A stretch of 64,000 nucleotides of DNA. It comes from Actinomycetota bacterium. GTDB taxonomy: Bacteria > Actinomycetota > Acidimicrobiia > Acidimicrobiales > JAMCPL01. The notes under the pieces were generated by a model that saw only the letters and a program-made list of their open reading frames with translations, had not been told where the DNA came from and ran no database searches. Shown here in pieces: positions 11,942-21,513 of the stretch. A program made the position numbers and the translations under genes. Numbering within the stretch: the first letter of the stretch is position 1; each line of letters opens with the position of its first letter. The DNA is taken from assembly GCA_023379675.1 (NCBI GenBank), contig JAMCPL010000007.1, positions 43,637-107,636 on the forward strand, in the 5' to 3' direction.

Positions 11942-12931
11942 TCACCATCCTCTCTCGGAGAGCCTGGCGCCGTAAGAGGCGTCGTCCAGGCCACGCATGG
12001 CCTCACCAAGCCCTCTGGACACCCTCGCAACCAGATCAGCATCATCAAAACCAACGCATGCCTCCACTATGGCCCTTGCTCTGGCGGGCGGATCATTACT
12101 CTTGAAAATGCCCGAACCGACAAAGATCGACTCGGCACCCAGCTGTCGCACCAGGGCCGCATCGGCCGGAGTGGCTATGCCACCAGCACAAAACAGGGGG
12201 ACAGGCAGCCATCCTACCTCGGCGACCATCTCCACCAACTCGTACGGTGCGGCAAGATTCTTCGCCCATGCATACCGTTCAGCCCGATCGGAGCTGCCCA
12301 GCTTCTTGATATCACCAACTATCGATCTAAGATGGTAGACGGCTTCCACGATGTTACCGGTACCAGCCTCGCCCTTGGAACGGATCAGTGCCGCGCCCTC
12401 TGATATCCGCCTCAACGCTTCGCCCAAACTGGTGGCGCCGCAGACAAACGGTACATCGAACGCCCACTTGTCGATATGATTCTCACGGTCGGCAGGAGTC
12501 AGTACCTCACTCTCGTCGACGTAATCAACACCTATTGCCTGGAGAACCTGAGCCTCCGCAAAGTGACCTATACGAGCTTTGGCCATGACGGGAATGGTCA
12601 CCGCCTCCTCTATCTCCAGGATAAGCGACGGATCACTCATCCTGGCCACCCCGCCCTCCGCCCTGATGTCAGCCGGTACCCTTTCAAGCGCCATTACGGC
12701 TACGGCGCCAGCATCTTCCGCTATTTTCGCGTGCTCCGGAGTGACGACATCCATGATCACGCCACCCTTCAGCATCTCGGCCAGCCCGCGCTTGACCGGA
12801 AACGTCCCTACCTTGCGACCGACCTGCGCCAGCCCCTGGTCCCCATCGTCTGCATCCGTATGCACCGTACCTCCCTGGCCGGAGCCACTGTATGTCTTAG
12901 CATCGTCAATACCATTCATGATAAGTACCAT
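11942..12931 (-). CDS. pdxS: Pyridoxal 5'-phosphate synthase lyase subunit
   Basis: Builds PLP directly from ribose 5-phosphate, glyceraldehyde 3-phosphate and ammonia. Conserved segments: [37 protein letters not shown] near the N-terminus, the Schiff-base region ([16 protein letters not shown]) and the C-terminal [10 protein letters not shown] phosphate loop. The track ORF begins at 13033; I prefer ATG 12931, with AAGG about 8 bases upstream, giving 329 residues against the usual ~295. The excess is a Gly/Asp-rich N-terminal stretch ([19 protein letters not shown]). First gene of pdxS-pdxT-yebC. Confidence 0.94.
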   Translation of the reverse strand: MVLIMNGIDDAKTYSGSGQGGTVHTDADDGDQGLAQVGRKVGTFPVKRGLAEMLKGGVIMDVVTPEHAKIAEDAGAVAVMALERVPADIRAEGGVARMSDPSLILEIEEAVTIPVMAKARIGHFAEAQVLQAIGVDYVDESEVLTPADRENHIDKWAFDVPFVCGATSLGEALRRISEGAALIRSKGEAGTGNIVEAVYHLRSIVGDIKKLGSSDRAERYAWAKNLAAPYELVEMVAEVGWLPVPLFCAGGIATPADAALVRQLGAESIFVGSGIFKSNDPPARARAIVEACVGFDDADLVARVSRGLGEAMRGLDDASYGARLSERGW

Positions 12932-13363
12932 GTTACTACCTTGCCGACCTACTGGTGTCCGCTGATTTTCCACAGGCAAAACTTTCCAATACCATTGTTG
13001 CCAGGGCAGTATCATGCCGGATGACGACCGCATCGCGTGGTTATACTATCGACACAGTATGTTATTCGGAGTTGATCTCGTGTGTATGGACATACTTATC
13101 GTAATCATGTATACTTAACTTTCTACTGGCTCGATGCAAATAGATATTACGCACGGATAGCGACAGGAAAAGAAGTTGGCCAAGGAAGTTCCAAGGAGAT
13201 CAGGTTGAACCTTAGGATAGGCACTGTCCGGGTGCTTCGTTGTAAGCCAGCAACAAGCGCTCTATATATAATGGCATGCATAGTGCAGCACACGCGGGAA
13301 ATTGCCTGGCATACCGCGGAAGAAAGCAATACGATGCATGATGCTGAACAGGCATAAAGTATC
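12932..13363. other. Divergent control region between pdxS and the GGDEF-EAL gene
   Basis: About 430 bases, partly AT-rich (13030-13130). Promoters for both flanking genes should be here, but no pair of elements is convincing. I looked for a c-di-GMP-I riboswitch ahead of the GGDEF-EAL gene and did not find its conserved blocks. A 91-codon plus-strand ORF (13082-13357) does not look protein-like. Confidence 0.4.
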
Positions 13364-16015
13364 ATGGTAAGTACGCGGCACGATACGATTGGCGGTGGCA
13401 GCAGCCACGACCCCAGCGCTACAACCATAACCATGACTTCCATGGCCCGGCGCACCACCTCAACCGGCAATGCGGCAAGCGGGCCAAAGGAACATCTACC
13501 GGCATCACTTCAGCAGGATCCGCTGGCATGGTACCGTACGCAACACATAAGGGTAGCCATTGCAGCATCCGTGCTGGTCATCCTGACAACCTCCATCTAT
13601 ATTTCCGTAAAAACTCATCCCCTGTACGGCAAGCCGTTTTTTATGTCTCTGGCCGTCTTTGTCGTTGTCACTATGATTTCGGCCTGGTTGTACAGCTGGA
13701 GAAGGTTGCCGGCCATATTGCATGCTAATCGGCCACTCTATATTTTGTACATCTGGTCAATCATTGACATATCGGCGATTGCCCTAGCCGTAGCTCTTAC
13801 TGGTGGCGCACGCTCAGAAGTGTACCTCGCGTATTTCGTGCTATTGCTCTTTCTCGCTGGCAGTGCATACCCGCTGGCATCCCGCATAGCACTCAGCATC
13901 CTAGCGGTGGTCTCGTACATTGTGGCGCTTGGCGTCACCGGATGGCATGTCAGCGCTTCAGGGCTGACCGAGCGCATAGGCATACTGATTACCGCTGCTA
14001 CAGCAGCCGTCTTGCTGTCAGACGCCATCACAAAGGAACTCCAGATGCACAAGGCGGATCTGACCAGCAGGGCGGCGGCTGAGCACTCTCACCACATGCG
14101 TTTCCGGTCTATGCTTCAGGGTGCACCCGAAGCAATATTGACCATGGACTCAAGCGGAACAATTGACGGTCTCAATACCAAGGCGGAGGAACTTTTCGGC
14201 TATAGCGAATCTCAATTGACCGGCAGGGACATTTCAACGCTGCTGCCCAACCTCAAGGAATACGTCGAATGGGATGCTTATGTCAAGCATCCTGTTCAGC
14301 GCACAATTACAGGCAAGAATTCGCTTACAGGCAAGCTGGTCGGCAGAGACGGGCAGGCAATCACCTTGGAGGCAACCATCGGCCCCATCTCGAGTCTGAA
14401 AACCGGTACAGTCACTCGCGCGGGCATATCCAGCGACTCCACCGCAGGCAATAGCACCGGGTCTCCTGCATTTATCCTGGTCCTGCGAGATGTCACCAGG
14501 CAGCGTGAGCTCGAAGACAAGCTTGCTCACGACGCATATTACGATCCGCTGACAGAGCTTCCGAACAGGAACTTTCTCACACGCTATATTGCGGGACTAG
14601 TGGAGGGAATGCGGGATTCGAGTCATGCTGTTGGTACTGCGAGCGTGGTCACCATGGGCAAACTACCGATGTCACCGGCCGGAATACGCTTCGACGAAGC
14701 ACCACCAGCCGGAGCCGGCGGCATCACCGATCCAGCGCTTACAGTGAATGGCGCAAGTTTCGTGAGCGCCGGTACCGTGCCCAGAGCGACACCGGACAGC
14801 AATCCATCCGCCCACCTGCCCACTTCCGGCGGGACAATCCTCTACCTTGATATAGATGGATTCAAAAAAGTCAACGACACCAAAGGTCATGACATCGGAG
14901 ACAAGATTCTTCATTCAGTTGCAGACCGCCTGAAGTCCAACATACGTCGCGGCGACATCATGTCGCGCTACGATAGCGATGAATTCGTTATCGTAGCTCA
15001 CGATATACACGATGAAAAGTCAGCCGTCGCTTACGCCAACCACATACTACGCTCCTTCGATAATCCCTTCACGCACGATAACATTGGCATACTCCTTAAT
15101 GCTCATGTCGGGTTCGCCATCATGAATCCCGATGAGGGATGCGAAGATGCCATAGGCAACGCAGCCATGGCAATGGACAAGGCGAAGAAGCGCAACAACG
15201 GTAGAGCCGTGGCCTTCACTGCTGAGCTTGCATCCAGGATCAATGACAGGATTGCCATCGAATATGATTTGCATAACGCTCTTCACGAGCATCAATTCTT
15301 CTTGGCGTACCAGCCAATCGTGTCACTGTCCACCAGCAAAGTGGCTGGTTTCGAAGCCCTGGTGCGATGGAGCCACCCTAAGCGAGGTATCGTGCCGCCT
15401 TTGAGTTTTATCCCTGTGGCGGAAGATGCCGGCTATATCGCGGATATAGGAAGATGGGTGCTGGAGGAATCCTGCCTGCAACTGGCCACCCTGCACAGGG
15501 CAAATGCAGAAGCATCGAATCTATCCATGTCGGTTAACGTATCCAGCCGGCAGCTCGACTCCGATGCGATAATATCAGATATTGCAAATACGCTGGAAGT
15601 ATCCGGACTCCGACCGGACAGGCTTGTGCTGGAGATTACCGAATCTTGCCTTATTGAGGACTTGAAACAAGCTGTCAGGCGATTGGAGACAATCAAGAAC
15701 CTAGGTGTAAGGATATCCCTGGATGACTTCGGCACCGGCTACTCTTCTCTTACCTGGCTGTCACGACTGCCGATAGACGTGGTAAAGATTGACAAGTCGT
15801 TCATAGATCGGCTCGGCTCTCACGATGACGTCATCATAGCGGCCATTTTGAGCGTTGCCAGTACCTTCGACCTGCAGGTGATAGCCGAAGGCATTGAGAA
15901 GGAGGAGCAGTCAAGGCTACTCACGGCCTTGGGCTGCCAGTTGGCTCAAGGCTACCTGTTCGGCAAGCCGCTTCCGATGATTGAGGCCGCAACCTTGGCT
16001 ATAGGTACGCCCTGA
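13364..16015 (+). CDS. Membrane PAS-GGDEF-EAL protein, probable c-di-GMP phosphodiesterase
   Basis: 883 residues. About six hydrophobic segments between roughly residues 65 and 225 form a membrane sensor region. A PAS domain follows (~245-380), then a GGDEF domain (~390-620) and an EAL domain (~645-880). The cyclase signature reads DSDEF at 540-544 instead of GGDEF, so cyclase activity is doubtful, though DxD-type metal residues (LYLDIDGFKKVND) remain. The EAL domain looks active: FEALVRW (Glu664), the LEITES motif, DDFGTGYSS (Asp787-Asp788) and IAEGIEKEEQ. A Gly/Pro/Ser-rich insert of about 80 residues splits the GGDEF domain between helix 1 and the first core strand. It probably lowers c-di-GMP in response to a membrane or PAS signal. 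Confidence 0.9.
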   Translation: MVSTRHDTIGGGSSHDPSATTITMTSMARRTTSTGNAASGPKEHLPASLQQDPLAWYRTQHIRVAIAASVLVILTTSIYISVKTHPLYGKPFFMSLAVFVVVTMISAWLYSWRRLPAILHANRPLYILYIWSIIDISAIALAVALTGGARSEVYLAYFVLLLFLAGSAYPLASRIALSILAVVSYIVALGVTGWHVSASGLTERIGILITAATAAVLLSDAITKELQMHKADLTSRAAAEHSHHMRFRSMLQGAPEAILTMDSSGTIDGLNTKAEELFGYSESQLTGRDISTLLPNLKEYVEWDAYVKHPVQRTITGKNSLTGKLVGRDGQAITLEATIGPISSLKTGTVTRAGISSDSTAGNSTGSPAFILVLRDVTRQRELEDKLAHDAYYDPLTELPNRNFLTRYIAGLVEGMRDSSHAVGTASVVTMGKLPMSPAGIRFDEAPPAGAGGITDPALTVNGASFVSAGTVPRATPDSNPSAHLPTSGGTILYLDIDGFKKVNDTKGHDIGDKILHSVADRLKSNIRRGDIMSRYDSDEFVIVAHDIHDEKSAVAYANHILRSFDNPFTHDNIGILLNAHVGFAIMNPDEGCEDAIGNAAMAMDKAKKRNNGRAVAFTAELASRINDRIAIEYDLHNALHEHQFFLAYQPIVSLSTSKVAGFEALVRWSHPKRGIVPPLSFIPVAEDAGYIADIGRWVLEESCLQLATLHRANAEASNLSMSVNVSSRQLDSDAIISDIANTLEVSGLRPDRLVLEITESCLIEDLKQAVRRLETIKNLGVRISLDDFGTGYSSLTWLSRLPIDVVKIDKSFIDRLGSHDDVIIAAILSVASTFDLQVIAEGIEKEEQSRLLTALGCQLAQGYLFGKPLPMIEAATLAIGTP

Positions 16016-16151
16016 CCACCCATCTACTGGCCGGTTGATGATTCTCATCACGTAGTTGCGGCGTTCCTCTCCATGCGCCGGAGCGGTTGTGCCGTACCTC
16101 TTCTGAACCGTCCACCGGATGGTTACACAGTACCAGGCGCCCGCGCGAACA

Positions 16152-17120
16152 CTACGTTTCTGGCGTTGTGCCCTGCGGGCTGATGCCCCAACGGGCAAGC
16201 CAGCTGGTACCTGGCGTTATCTCAACAATGTCTTCATGTGACTGGAATGCATTCGGCGCGCAGGTCATGGGTTCTACGGCAAGCGCCTTGCGCCGATCGT
16301 TCCCCAGAGACACGTCGTCAGCCGTGTATAGTTGCACGTATTTGAATGATCCGTCCATCCAAACGGTAACGTCACGGTGAAGGAACGGCCGGCTCACGCA
16401 TACACTGGCTATTCCCTCTGCGTCCCGTAGCAGGCCGGTATATGACGTGTCCAGTGACAACCCGCCAAGAGTAGTAGGTTGGTTGAGGTCAAACTGGCTA
16501 CCCGCCACTTTATGGGTTTGCGACGGTATCATACGTGCGTCCACCAGCAGTATGTCGGTAGCCGGAACTTGCACTACGCACTCTGCAACCGAGTGCCCAT
16601 CCATCGCCAGGTAAGGGTGGAATCCGAGTCCAAAGGGCACGGCCTTGTTCCCCGGCGTGGAGACGACCGTCTTCACGACGAGCCCGTCCCTACCAAGCCT
16701 GTACTCCACCTCCATGTGCAACCACCATGGGTAAGCAGGCTGTGGCGCCAGAGTACAGCTAAGGCAGCAATAGTTCTGAGTGATACTGGACAGCTGCCAA
16801 TCAATGTGACGTACCAGGCCATGGATGGCATTGTGCCTCTCCGGTTCGTTTATAGGTACCGTCGCGTGCTCGGCGTTGAACGAATAATTGCCATCACGGA
16901 TCCGGTTGGGCCACGGAGCCAGTACCTGACCTCTTGCCGACTGGCATATCTCATCCTCATCGAATCCCGCCACAACGGGTATGCCGCCCGCAGTGTACGT
17001 GCGCAGCGTCGCGCCAACGCTTGCGACCACGGCCCGTTGGTCACCGTATGCAATCTCATGCTGCGTCCCTGACAGGGGTAAAGTCTTGGCCGTATTCTTA
17101 GTCACGCAATTACTGGCCAT
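16152..17120 (-). CDS. Aldose 1-epimerase family protein
   Basis: Galactose-mutarotase-type beta-sandwich enzyme that interconverts anomers of aldohexoses. Visible: RAVVASVGATLRTYTAGG near the start, the NRIRDGNYSF substrate loop, the catalytic His in HNAIHGLVRH, FGLGFHPYLA with the second His, and the C-terminal Glu in LAVEPMTCAPNAF. The track ORF (380 residues) starts at 17294; its first 58 residues look non-coding and contain a large hairpin, so I chose ATG 17120 (MASNCVTK), giving 322 residues. It is convergent with the GGDEF-EAL gene and alone on its strand. No sugar operon is nearby. Confidence 0.88.
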   Translation of the reverse strand: MASNCVTKNTAKTLPLSGTQHEIAYGDQRAVVASVGATLRTYTAGGIPVVAGFDEDEICQSARGQVLAPWPNRIRDGNYSFNAEHATVPINEPERHNAIHGLVRHIDWQLSSITQNYCCLSCTLAPQPAYPWWLHMEVEYRLGRDGLVVKTVVSTPGNKAVPFGLGFHPYLAMDGHSVAECVVQVPATDILLVDARMIPSQTHKVAGSQFDLNQPTTLGGLSLDTSYTGLLRDAEGIASVCVSRPFLHRDVTVWMDGSFKYVQLYTADDVSLGNDRRKALAVEPMTCAPNAFQSHEDIVEITPGTSWLARWGISPQGTTPET

Positions 17121-17562
17121 GCACTGACCCAGGTAGCCGCCCGGCGCGCATGCCGCACCAAGCCGGCAAAGCCCCAGCTCTATCGTTGACCACGCACTTC
17201 CTTTCCACTCGACACGAGGACCGGGGCAGCCCTCCCGAGCCGGTGACGAGCCGGCACGGGAGGGCTGCATATCTACGAGGTGGATATGTCCCAATATATT
17301 ATGCTATACCTTGAAGTATCGATATGGAAGCCGGTAAGTCAACATGCATGGGCTAGGTACAAGCCAGCATCATTACACATGCCGGATAATGGCCATGGGC
17401 CTGATCGGTGGCTCATGGCTGCCTGATGCGTGCGTCCACGCCGATCGTGCGTACCAACCAGTCAGTATGGCCCTAGATGCGTTGGTCCTGACACTGGCTA
17501 CGAGGCCAGCCTCAACGTTGGCCCCGGCATCTGGCATAAATCTTCCGGCAGGAGATGGATAG
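17121..17562. other. Divergent region between the epimerase gene and surE
   Basis: About 440 bases. An AT-rich block at 17290-17325 (repeated TATA-type words readable on both strands) is the likely promoter zone for the epimerase transcript. It is followed in the minus direction by a large GC-rich hairpin (separate entry). A 72-codon plus-strand ORF (17344-17562) ends right before surE but shows no recognisable protein features. Confidence 0.4.
17226..17268. promoter_or_regulatory. Large GC-rich hairpin in the epimerase leader
   Basis: Perfect 12-base arms (GCAGCCCTCCCG at 17226-17237 and its complement at 17257-17268), one A-A mismatch, then five more pairs around a small loop. There is no T-run on either strand, so it is not a classical intrinsic terminator. 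In the minus direction it would lie in the 5' untranslated region of the epimerase mRNA. Confidence 0.6.
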
Positions 17563-18516
17563 GTGCGAGTACTCATCACTAATGACGACGGGATCATGGC
17601 CCCGGGGATAGCCGCTCTGGCCGCTTCTGCATCACGGGCCGGACACGAAGTATTGGTGGCTGCGCCGCTGACCGATTACAGCGGATCGTCCGCTGCAGTC
17701 GGTCCCGTCTACGAACGCGCATCTGTAAGTTACAAGGCATTTGACCTCGTTGGACTTGACGGCATCCCCAGCTATGGCTTAGACGCATCACCTGCTTTGA
17801 GCGTTCTCCTGTGCTGCCTTGGCGCTTTCGGGCCTCCGCCAGAACTGGTGCTGTCCGGCATTAATCACGGCGCCAACATCGGGCGCTCCGTCCTGCACTC
17901 CGGAACGGTGGGTGCCGCCTTGACTGCAGCTCACTTCCATATCAGCGCAATTGCAGTCTCGATAAAGTATGGCCCGGATCCCGTACCTTGGGAAACACCG
18001 GCAGCCTTGGCCCAGCAACTGGCTGGCAAGATAGCCGGTGCACCCGCTGGTACCGTGCTGAACCTGAATGTGCCAAACGTGCCACTGGAACAGCTGAAGG
18101 GTATCTCGTGGGGGTCCCTCGGTCGAAGTGGCCTTATCAAAGCTGCTGCAGCGGGCATGGGGACAGATAGGTCAGGAACACTTCCGAGATTATCCGTACA
18201 GGCATCGGCTCGCACAGAGTCCAGCACTCGGGCTCGCCTGCTGGATGCACCCGACCAAACTACAGGGTCTATCACACTGGAATTGGCCTCATATGCAACA
18301 GGTTCGACACCGACTGGACTCACTACAGAAATGCCATCGATCGAAATGGACACCGATGCAGATCTGATTGCGCGGGGGTATGCCTCCGTAACGCCACTTG
18401 CCGCCACGCGTGAGTCTACAGACCCAGCCACCAGCACTTTCGTCCGGCAGGCTATAGAAGAAATGCTGGACTTGCGCGCGGACTTGCGCGCTACCGCTGC
18501 AACTGATAGTGTCTAG
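17563..18516 (+). CDS. surE: 5'/3'-nucleotidase SurE
   Basis: Metal-dependent nucleoside monophosphatase of the stationary-phase survival family. The N-terminal MRVLITNDDGIMAPGI carries the paired Asp metal ligands; DYSGSSAAV and LVLSGINHGANIG supply the Ser and Asn ligands. 317 residues is longer than the usual ~250, with a Ser/Thr-rich insert around residues 205-255 (ARTESSTRARLLDAPD). The GTG start is backed by GGCAGGAG about 10 bases upstream. It stands alone, with the Rpf-like gene 250 bases downstream. Confidence 0.93.
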   Translation: MRVLITNDDGIMAPGIAALAASASRAGHEVLVAAPLTDYSGSSAAVGPVYERASVSYKAFDLVGLDGIPSYGLDASPALSVLLCCLGAFGPPPELVLSGINHGANIGRSVLHSGTVGAALTAAHFHISAIAVSIKYGPDPVPWETPAALAQQLAGKIAGAPAGTVLNLNVPNVPLEQLKGISWGSLGRSGLIKAAAAGMGTDRSGTLPRLSVQASARTESSTRARLLDAPDQTTGSITLELASYATGSTPTGLTTEMPSIEMDTDADLIARGYASVTPLAATRESTDPATSTFVRQAIEEMLDLRADLRATAATDSV

Positions 18517-18766
18517 CCCTATCAAGAAGAAGCAACCAGTTACGGCAGCCGGGCAGTTATGCTCTGCCACAGTTGCCGAGGAGGTAGATAGACTCAAGCA
18601 CTTAGGGTAGCTCAGGTAGCACCTCGTATGGACATCTAAGCAAGTCCAGGTTCGATTGCCCTTTCCGGCATCGTGCCGCGAGTTGAATGCACAGTACGCC
18701 GAGCGCCCGCATCGACACCAACCCAATAGAGCTGACTAGAAATTCACAGCCCAAAGGAGAAATGTT

Positions 18767-19456
18767 ATGCGGAAGCAAAGCGTCTATGCTGTCGCGGTTG
18801 CGTCGATGATTGCTGCAGGTGCAGCAATGGGTCGGCACGAGACCGGAAAGAGCAACAGCAACTATCAAACTTTCAATAGAAAACAACTAAGTTACGTAAG
18901 ACAGGAGCAACCCGGTATCGCTACATATAGCGCGCCAAGCTGGTCGCGGAAACAGGGACATGCCATACACGCGATGTATGAAACAGATCTCGGCGGGTGG
19001 TCGCAACGATCGGCCTTCTTGCAGCAACCTTCCACATCACTGCTGAGGAGCACACCAAGTGTACGGCTGCAAGGCACGCTCACCGTACAGCTTGCATCGT
19101 TGAGGATCCCACCACCACCACCACCACCTCGGCGCCCAACCCAACCCGCTCCGGATCCGGCACAACCAGTGGCAAATCCACGCCCGGTTCAGCCGCCGGC
19201 GACTGAACCGGCGCCATCCGCGGGCGGCATATGGGCGGCGTTACGGCAATGCGAGTCAGGTGGCAACTATTCGGCTGACACGGGCAACGGGTACTACGGA
19301 GCCTACCAGTTCACGCTCTCCACATGGTACTCTCTCGGCGAGGCAGGACTACCCTCTCAAGCGCCACCGGCACTTCAGGACGCTGCTGCAAAGGCTCTCG
19401 AGAGTAGGGCAGGATGGGGACAGTGGCCGGTGTGCTCGCAGCAGCTTGGCCTGTAA
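18767..19456 (+). CDS. Secreted Rpf-like transglycosylase
   Basis: 229 residues: a basic start and hydrophobic segment (YAVAVASMIAAGAAMG) as signal peptide, a variable region, a proline run (PPPPPPPRRPTQP, ~115-150) that probably spans the envelope, and a C-terminal transglycosylase-like domain of about 75 residues (IWAALRQCESGGNYSADTGNGYYGAYQFTLSTW). Glu in CESGG is the expected catalytic residue. This is the resuscitation-promoting-factor fold that cleaves peptidoglycan. A strong AAAGGAG sits 7 bases before ATG 18767. The 250-base leader could hold regulation, but I could not match it to the ydaO/c-di-AMP riboswitch often found before rpf genes. Confidence 0.88.
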   Translation: MRKQSVYAVAVASMIAAGAAMGRHETGKSNSNYQTFNRKQLSYVRQEQPGIATYSAPSWSRKQGHAIHAMYETDLGGWSQRSAFLQQPSTSLLRSTPSVRLQGTLTVQLASLRIPPPPPPPRRPTQPAPDPAQPVANPRPVQPPATEPAPSAGGIWAALRQCESGGNYSADTGNGYYGAYQFTLSTWYSLGEAGLPSQAPPALQDAAAKALESRAGWGQWPVCSQQLGL

Positions 19457-19639
19457 ACACGCACAACCACTATCAAGTACTAGCATGGGATACGCCAGAG
19501 CGCATATAGCGGAGCATTGTCAAATCTGACATCCTCCCTATGACTTCCTCGAAACGGTCTGCGGCGGCACAGTGATCATGACCCAACCTTTGAATGGTGC
19601 GATCCTGCCTGGACGGACGACCGGTATCGGATCGTGCCT

Positions 19640-20647
19640 CTACGCACCTGCTCTTGCACGTATCTGAGCAACAAGCTTTGTCCTGCTGAGATCATGAGCA
19701 ACCCGTAACGCCGATGTAATGGCCTTGGCCGAAGATGATCCGTGGCTGATTATGCATATGCCGTCGATGCCGAGCAGCATCGCTCCTCCAACGCTGTCAG
19801 GATCCAATCTCTCGACAACTGGTGCAAGGTGCTCGAAAAGAACCTTACCTGCTGCTTTAGTGGATTCATCTTGTCCAATCGCACCCATGAGCGCGTCCAC
19901 GAAGAATCCCAGTGCGCCTTCCAGTGCCTTGAGAGCCACGTTACCTGTGAATCCGTCGGTGACCACAACGTCCACCGCCCCTTTCATCAGATCCCTGCCT
20001 TCGACATTGCCGGTAAAATCAAATCCAGGATCATCCATGCCACCAATAATCTCGTGGGCCTCTTTTACCTGGCTATTACCCTTCCCCGCCTCTTCCCCGA
20101 TAGACAATAATCCCACCCTCGGCCTATCTATTCCGTACCTGGCAGAACTGAAGACGGCACCCATCATGGCAAACTGCGCAAGCATACCAGCCGAACACTC
20201 TACGTTGGCACCAGAATCCAGCAAAACCGTAGGCGTGGGAGCAAGATTAGGGATGGGAGTCGCAATGGCAGGTCGCTGTATTCCCTTGACCCTGCCTATC
20301 CTGAACAGCGCGCTTGCCATAGTTGCTCCCGTATTGCCGGCGCTCACCATGGCACACGCTTTGCCGTCCCTAACTAGATCAGCAGAACGAACCAACGACG
20401 AATCCTTCTTTCGGCGCACTCCCAAAGCAGGGTCTTCGTCCATAGCAATCACTTCGCTGCAATCGACAACCGGTATGCCGCCAGTGTCTTCCAGTTTACC
20501 GGATTGGCCGACTAGAACTACAGGAATACCATATTGCTCGTACGCAATCCTGGCCCCTTTGACTATCTCCTCAGGTGCCTTGTCGCCCCCCATGGCATCC
20601 AGCGCTACAGGCTGCGGCCCGGGTTGCGGAACATGGTCACTGGCCAC
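19640..20647 (-). CDS. plsX: Phosphate acyltransferase PlsX
   Basis: Converts acyl-ACP and phosphate to acyl-phosphate, the acyl donor for PlsY in phospholipid synthesis. Conserved segments include VALDAMGGDKAPEEIVKGA at the N-terminus, SAGNTGATMASALFRIGR, LLSIGEEAGKGN and VTDGFTGNVALKALEG. 335 residues is normal. GTG 20647 starts 3 bases after the rpmF stop. The familiar order is yceD-rpmF-plsX. fakA, also an acyl-phosphate maker, lies 6 kb upstream on the same strand. Confidence 0.96.
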   Translation of the reverse strand: MASDHVPQPGPQPVALDAMGGDKAPEEIVKGARIAYEQYGIPVVLVGQSGKLEDTGGIPVVDCSEVIAMDEDPALGVRRKKDSSLVRSADLVRDGKACAMVSAGNTGATMASALFRIGRVKGIQRPAIATPIPNLAPTPTVLLDSGANVECSAGMLAQFAMMGAVFSSARYGIDRPRVGLLSIGEEAGKGNSQVKEAHEIIGGMDDPGFDFTGNVEGRDLMKGAVDVVVTDGFTGNVALKALEGALGFFVDALMGAIGQDESTKAAGKVLFEHLAPVVERLDPDSVGGAMLLGIDGICIISHGSSSAKAITSALRVAHDLSRTKLVAQIRARAGA

Positions 20648-20650
20648 CGT

Positions 20651-20830
20651 CTAGTCGACCTCGACCACCTGGCGACCTTTATACCATCCACAGTTGGGAC
20701 ACACCACATGAGGCAGCTTGGCATTGTGGCACTGCGGGCAGAGGCTCCTGGCAGGAGGACTCAACTTCCAATTGGCGGCACGCCTCTGCCTATGCTTAGC
20801 CCTAGAAGTCTTCTTCTTCGGTACCGGCAC
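20651..20830 (-). CDS. rpmF: 50S ribosomal protein L32 (below the ORF-track cutoff)
   Basis: 59 residues translated from the reverse strand, start GTG 20830 (MPVPKKKTSRAKHRQRR). It has the L32 core AANWKLSPPARSLCPQCHNAKLPH and a zinc-binding pattern with two Cys pairs (CPQC and CPNC), so it is the zinc-containing form. GAGG lies about 10 bases upstream of the start. It sits between yceD and plsX. Confidence 0.95.
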   Translation of the reverse strand: MPVPKKKTSRAKHRQRRAANWKLSPPARSLCPQCHNAKLPHVVCPNCGWYKGRQVVEVD

Positions 20831-20946
20831 TTTATTTTCACCTCAATTCCTAGTTGTAACCAATATTCGATCCCCAAGCCCGCCCCGACCTACAGATCTT
20901 AGCACCACAGGCGGTCGTTGAAATAATCACTCGTGCGACTAACCGC

Positions 20947-21513
20947 CTAGCGGCGGGCAGATGCTAAACCGCAAGCACAATCCTCATGGTTCAGATCAGC
21001 GCCACACCCAGGGCATAGACCTTTACAGCCTTCAGCACACAGGGGAGCAAGCGGCAGGCTGGTCAGTAGCATGTCTCTTACCAGGGGCTCTAGATCTATG
21101 ATGCCACCGGTGATCGGATAGACCAGACCGTCATCAGCATCTTGACGGTACATCTCGTGTACCGGAACTGTAAGCAACCCTCCAATCTCGATCAGACACC
21201 TCCGGCATGTGCCTTCCCACTCTGCAGACAGCACTCCATCAACAAGGATGGTGACTCCCTCCGCCACCAGCCCGAGAGATATATCGACCAGGTTCGACGG
21301 CGGTACAGCGCTCCCCAGGCAACTCAAACCATCGATTCCCACACGTATCACCACTTGTCGATGCACGCCTCGCTCGCGCCAGAATGCCTCCGCAGGAAGG
21401 CACAGCGAGGAACTCGCATGAGGTGACCGCCTTGCGCCCCAACTCGTGGCACTCCGATCCGAGCTACCGTCCCGCAGGGTCTCCGACCTGGATGGATGGC
21501 TTCGATTGCTCAT
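20947..21513 (-). CDS. yceD: YceD/DUF177 family protein
   Basis: 188 residues with the typical DUF177 C-terminus: the CRRCL motif, then LEPLVRDMLLTSLPLAPLC and a four-Cys segment CAEGCKGLCPGCGADLN. The family is linked to 23S rRNA accumulation and is nearly always co-transcribed with rpmF. The first ~40 residues are Ser/Arg-rich and probably disordered. The start overlaps the end of the SepIVA-like gene by 4 bases (ATGA), so the genes are coupled. Confidence 0.9.
   Translation of the reverse strand: MSNRSHPSRSETLRDGSSDRSATSWGARRSPHASSSLCLPAEAFWRERGVHRQVVIRVGIDGLSCLGSAVPPSNLVDISLGLVAEGVTILVDGVLSAEWEGTCRRCLIEIGGLLTVPVHEMYRQDADDGLVYPITGGIIDLEPLVRDMLLTSLPLAPLCAEGCKGLCPGCGADLNHEDCACGLASARR

Noticed and set aside
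11381-12403. 340-codon plus-strand ORF opposite pdxT and pdxS
   Set aside because: It is antisense to two clearly identified genes, with no family-like sequence; a shadow ORF caused by codon bias.
13034-13363. c-di-GMP-I riboswitch before the GGDEF-EAL gene
   Set aside because: The characteristic GCAAA and tetraloop-receptor blocks are not found in order.
17344-17562. 72-codon ORF ending right before surE
   Set aside because: No ribosome site, no recognisable motif, and its end contains the surE ribosome site.
18601-18672. tRNA-like words TAGCTCAGGTAGC and GGTTCGATTGCC upstream of the Rpf-like gene
   Set aside because: The spacing is about three bases short, the D-, anticodon- and acceptor arms do not pair, and the T-stem fails. 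At most it is a decayed tRNA fragment.
18517-18766. ydaO/c-di-AMP riboswitch before the Rpf-like gene
   Set aside because: The leader length fits and a few words look similar (AGCTCAGGTAGCACCTCGTA), but the ordered conserved blocks could not be matched.
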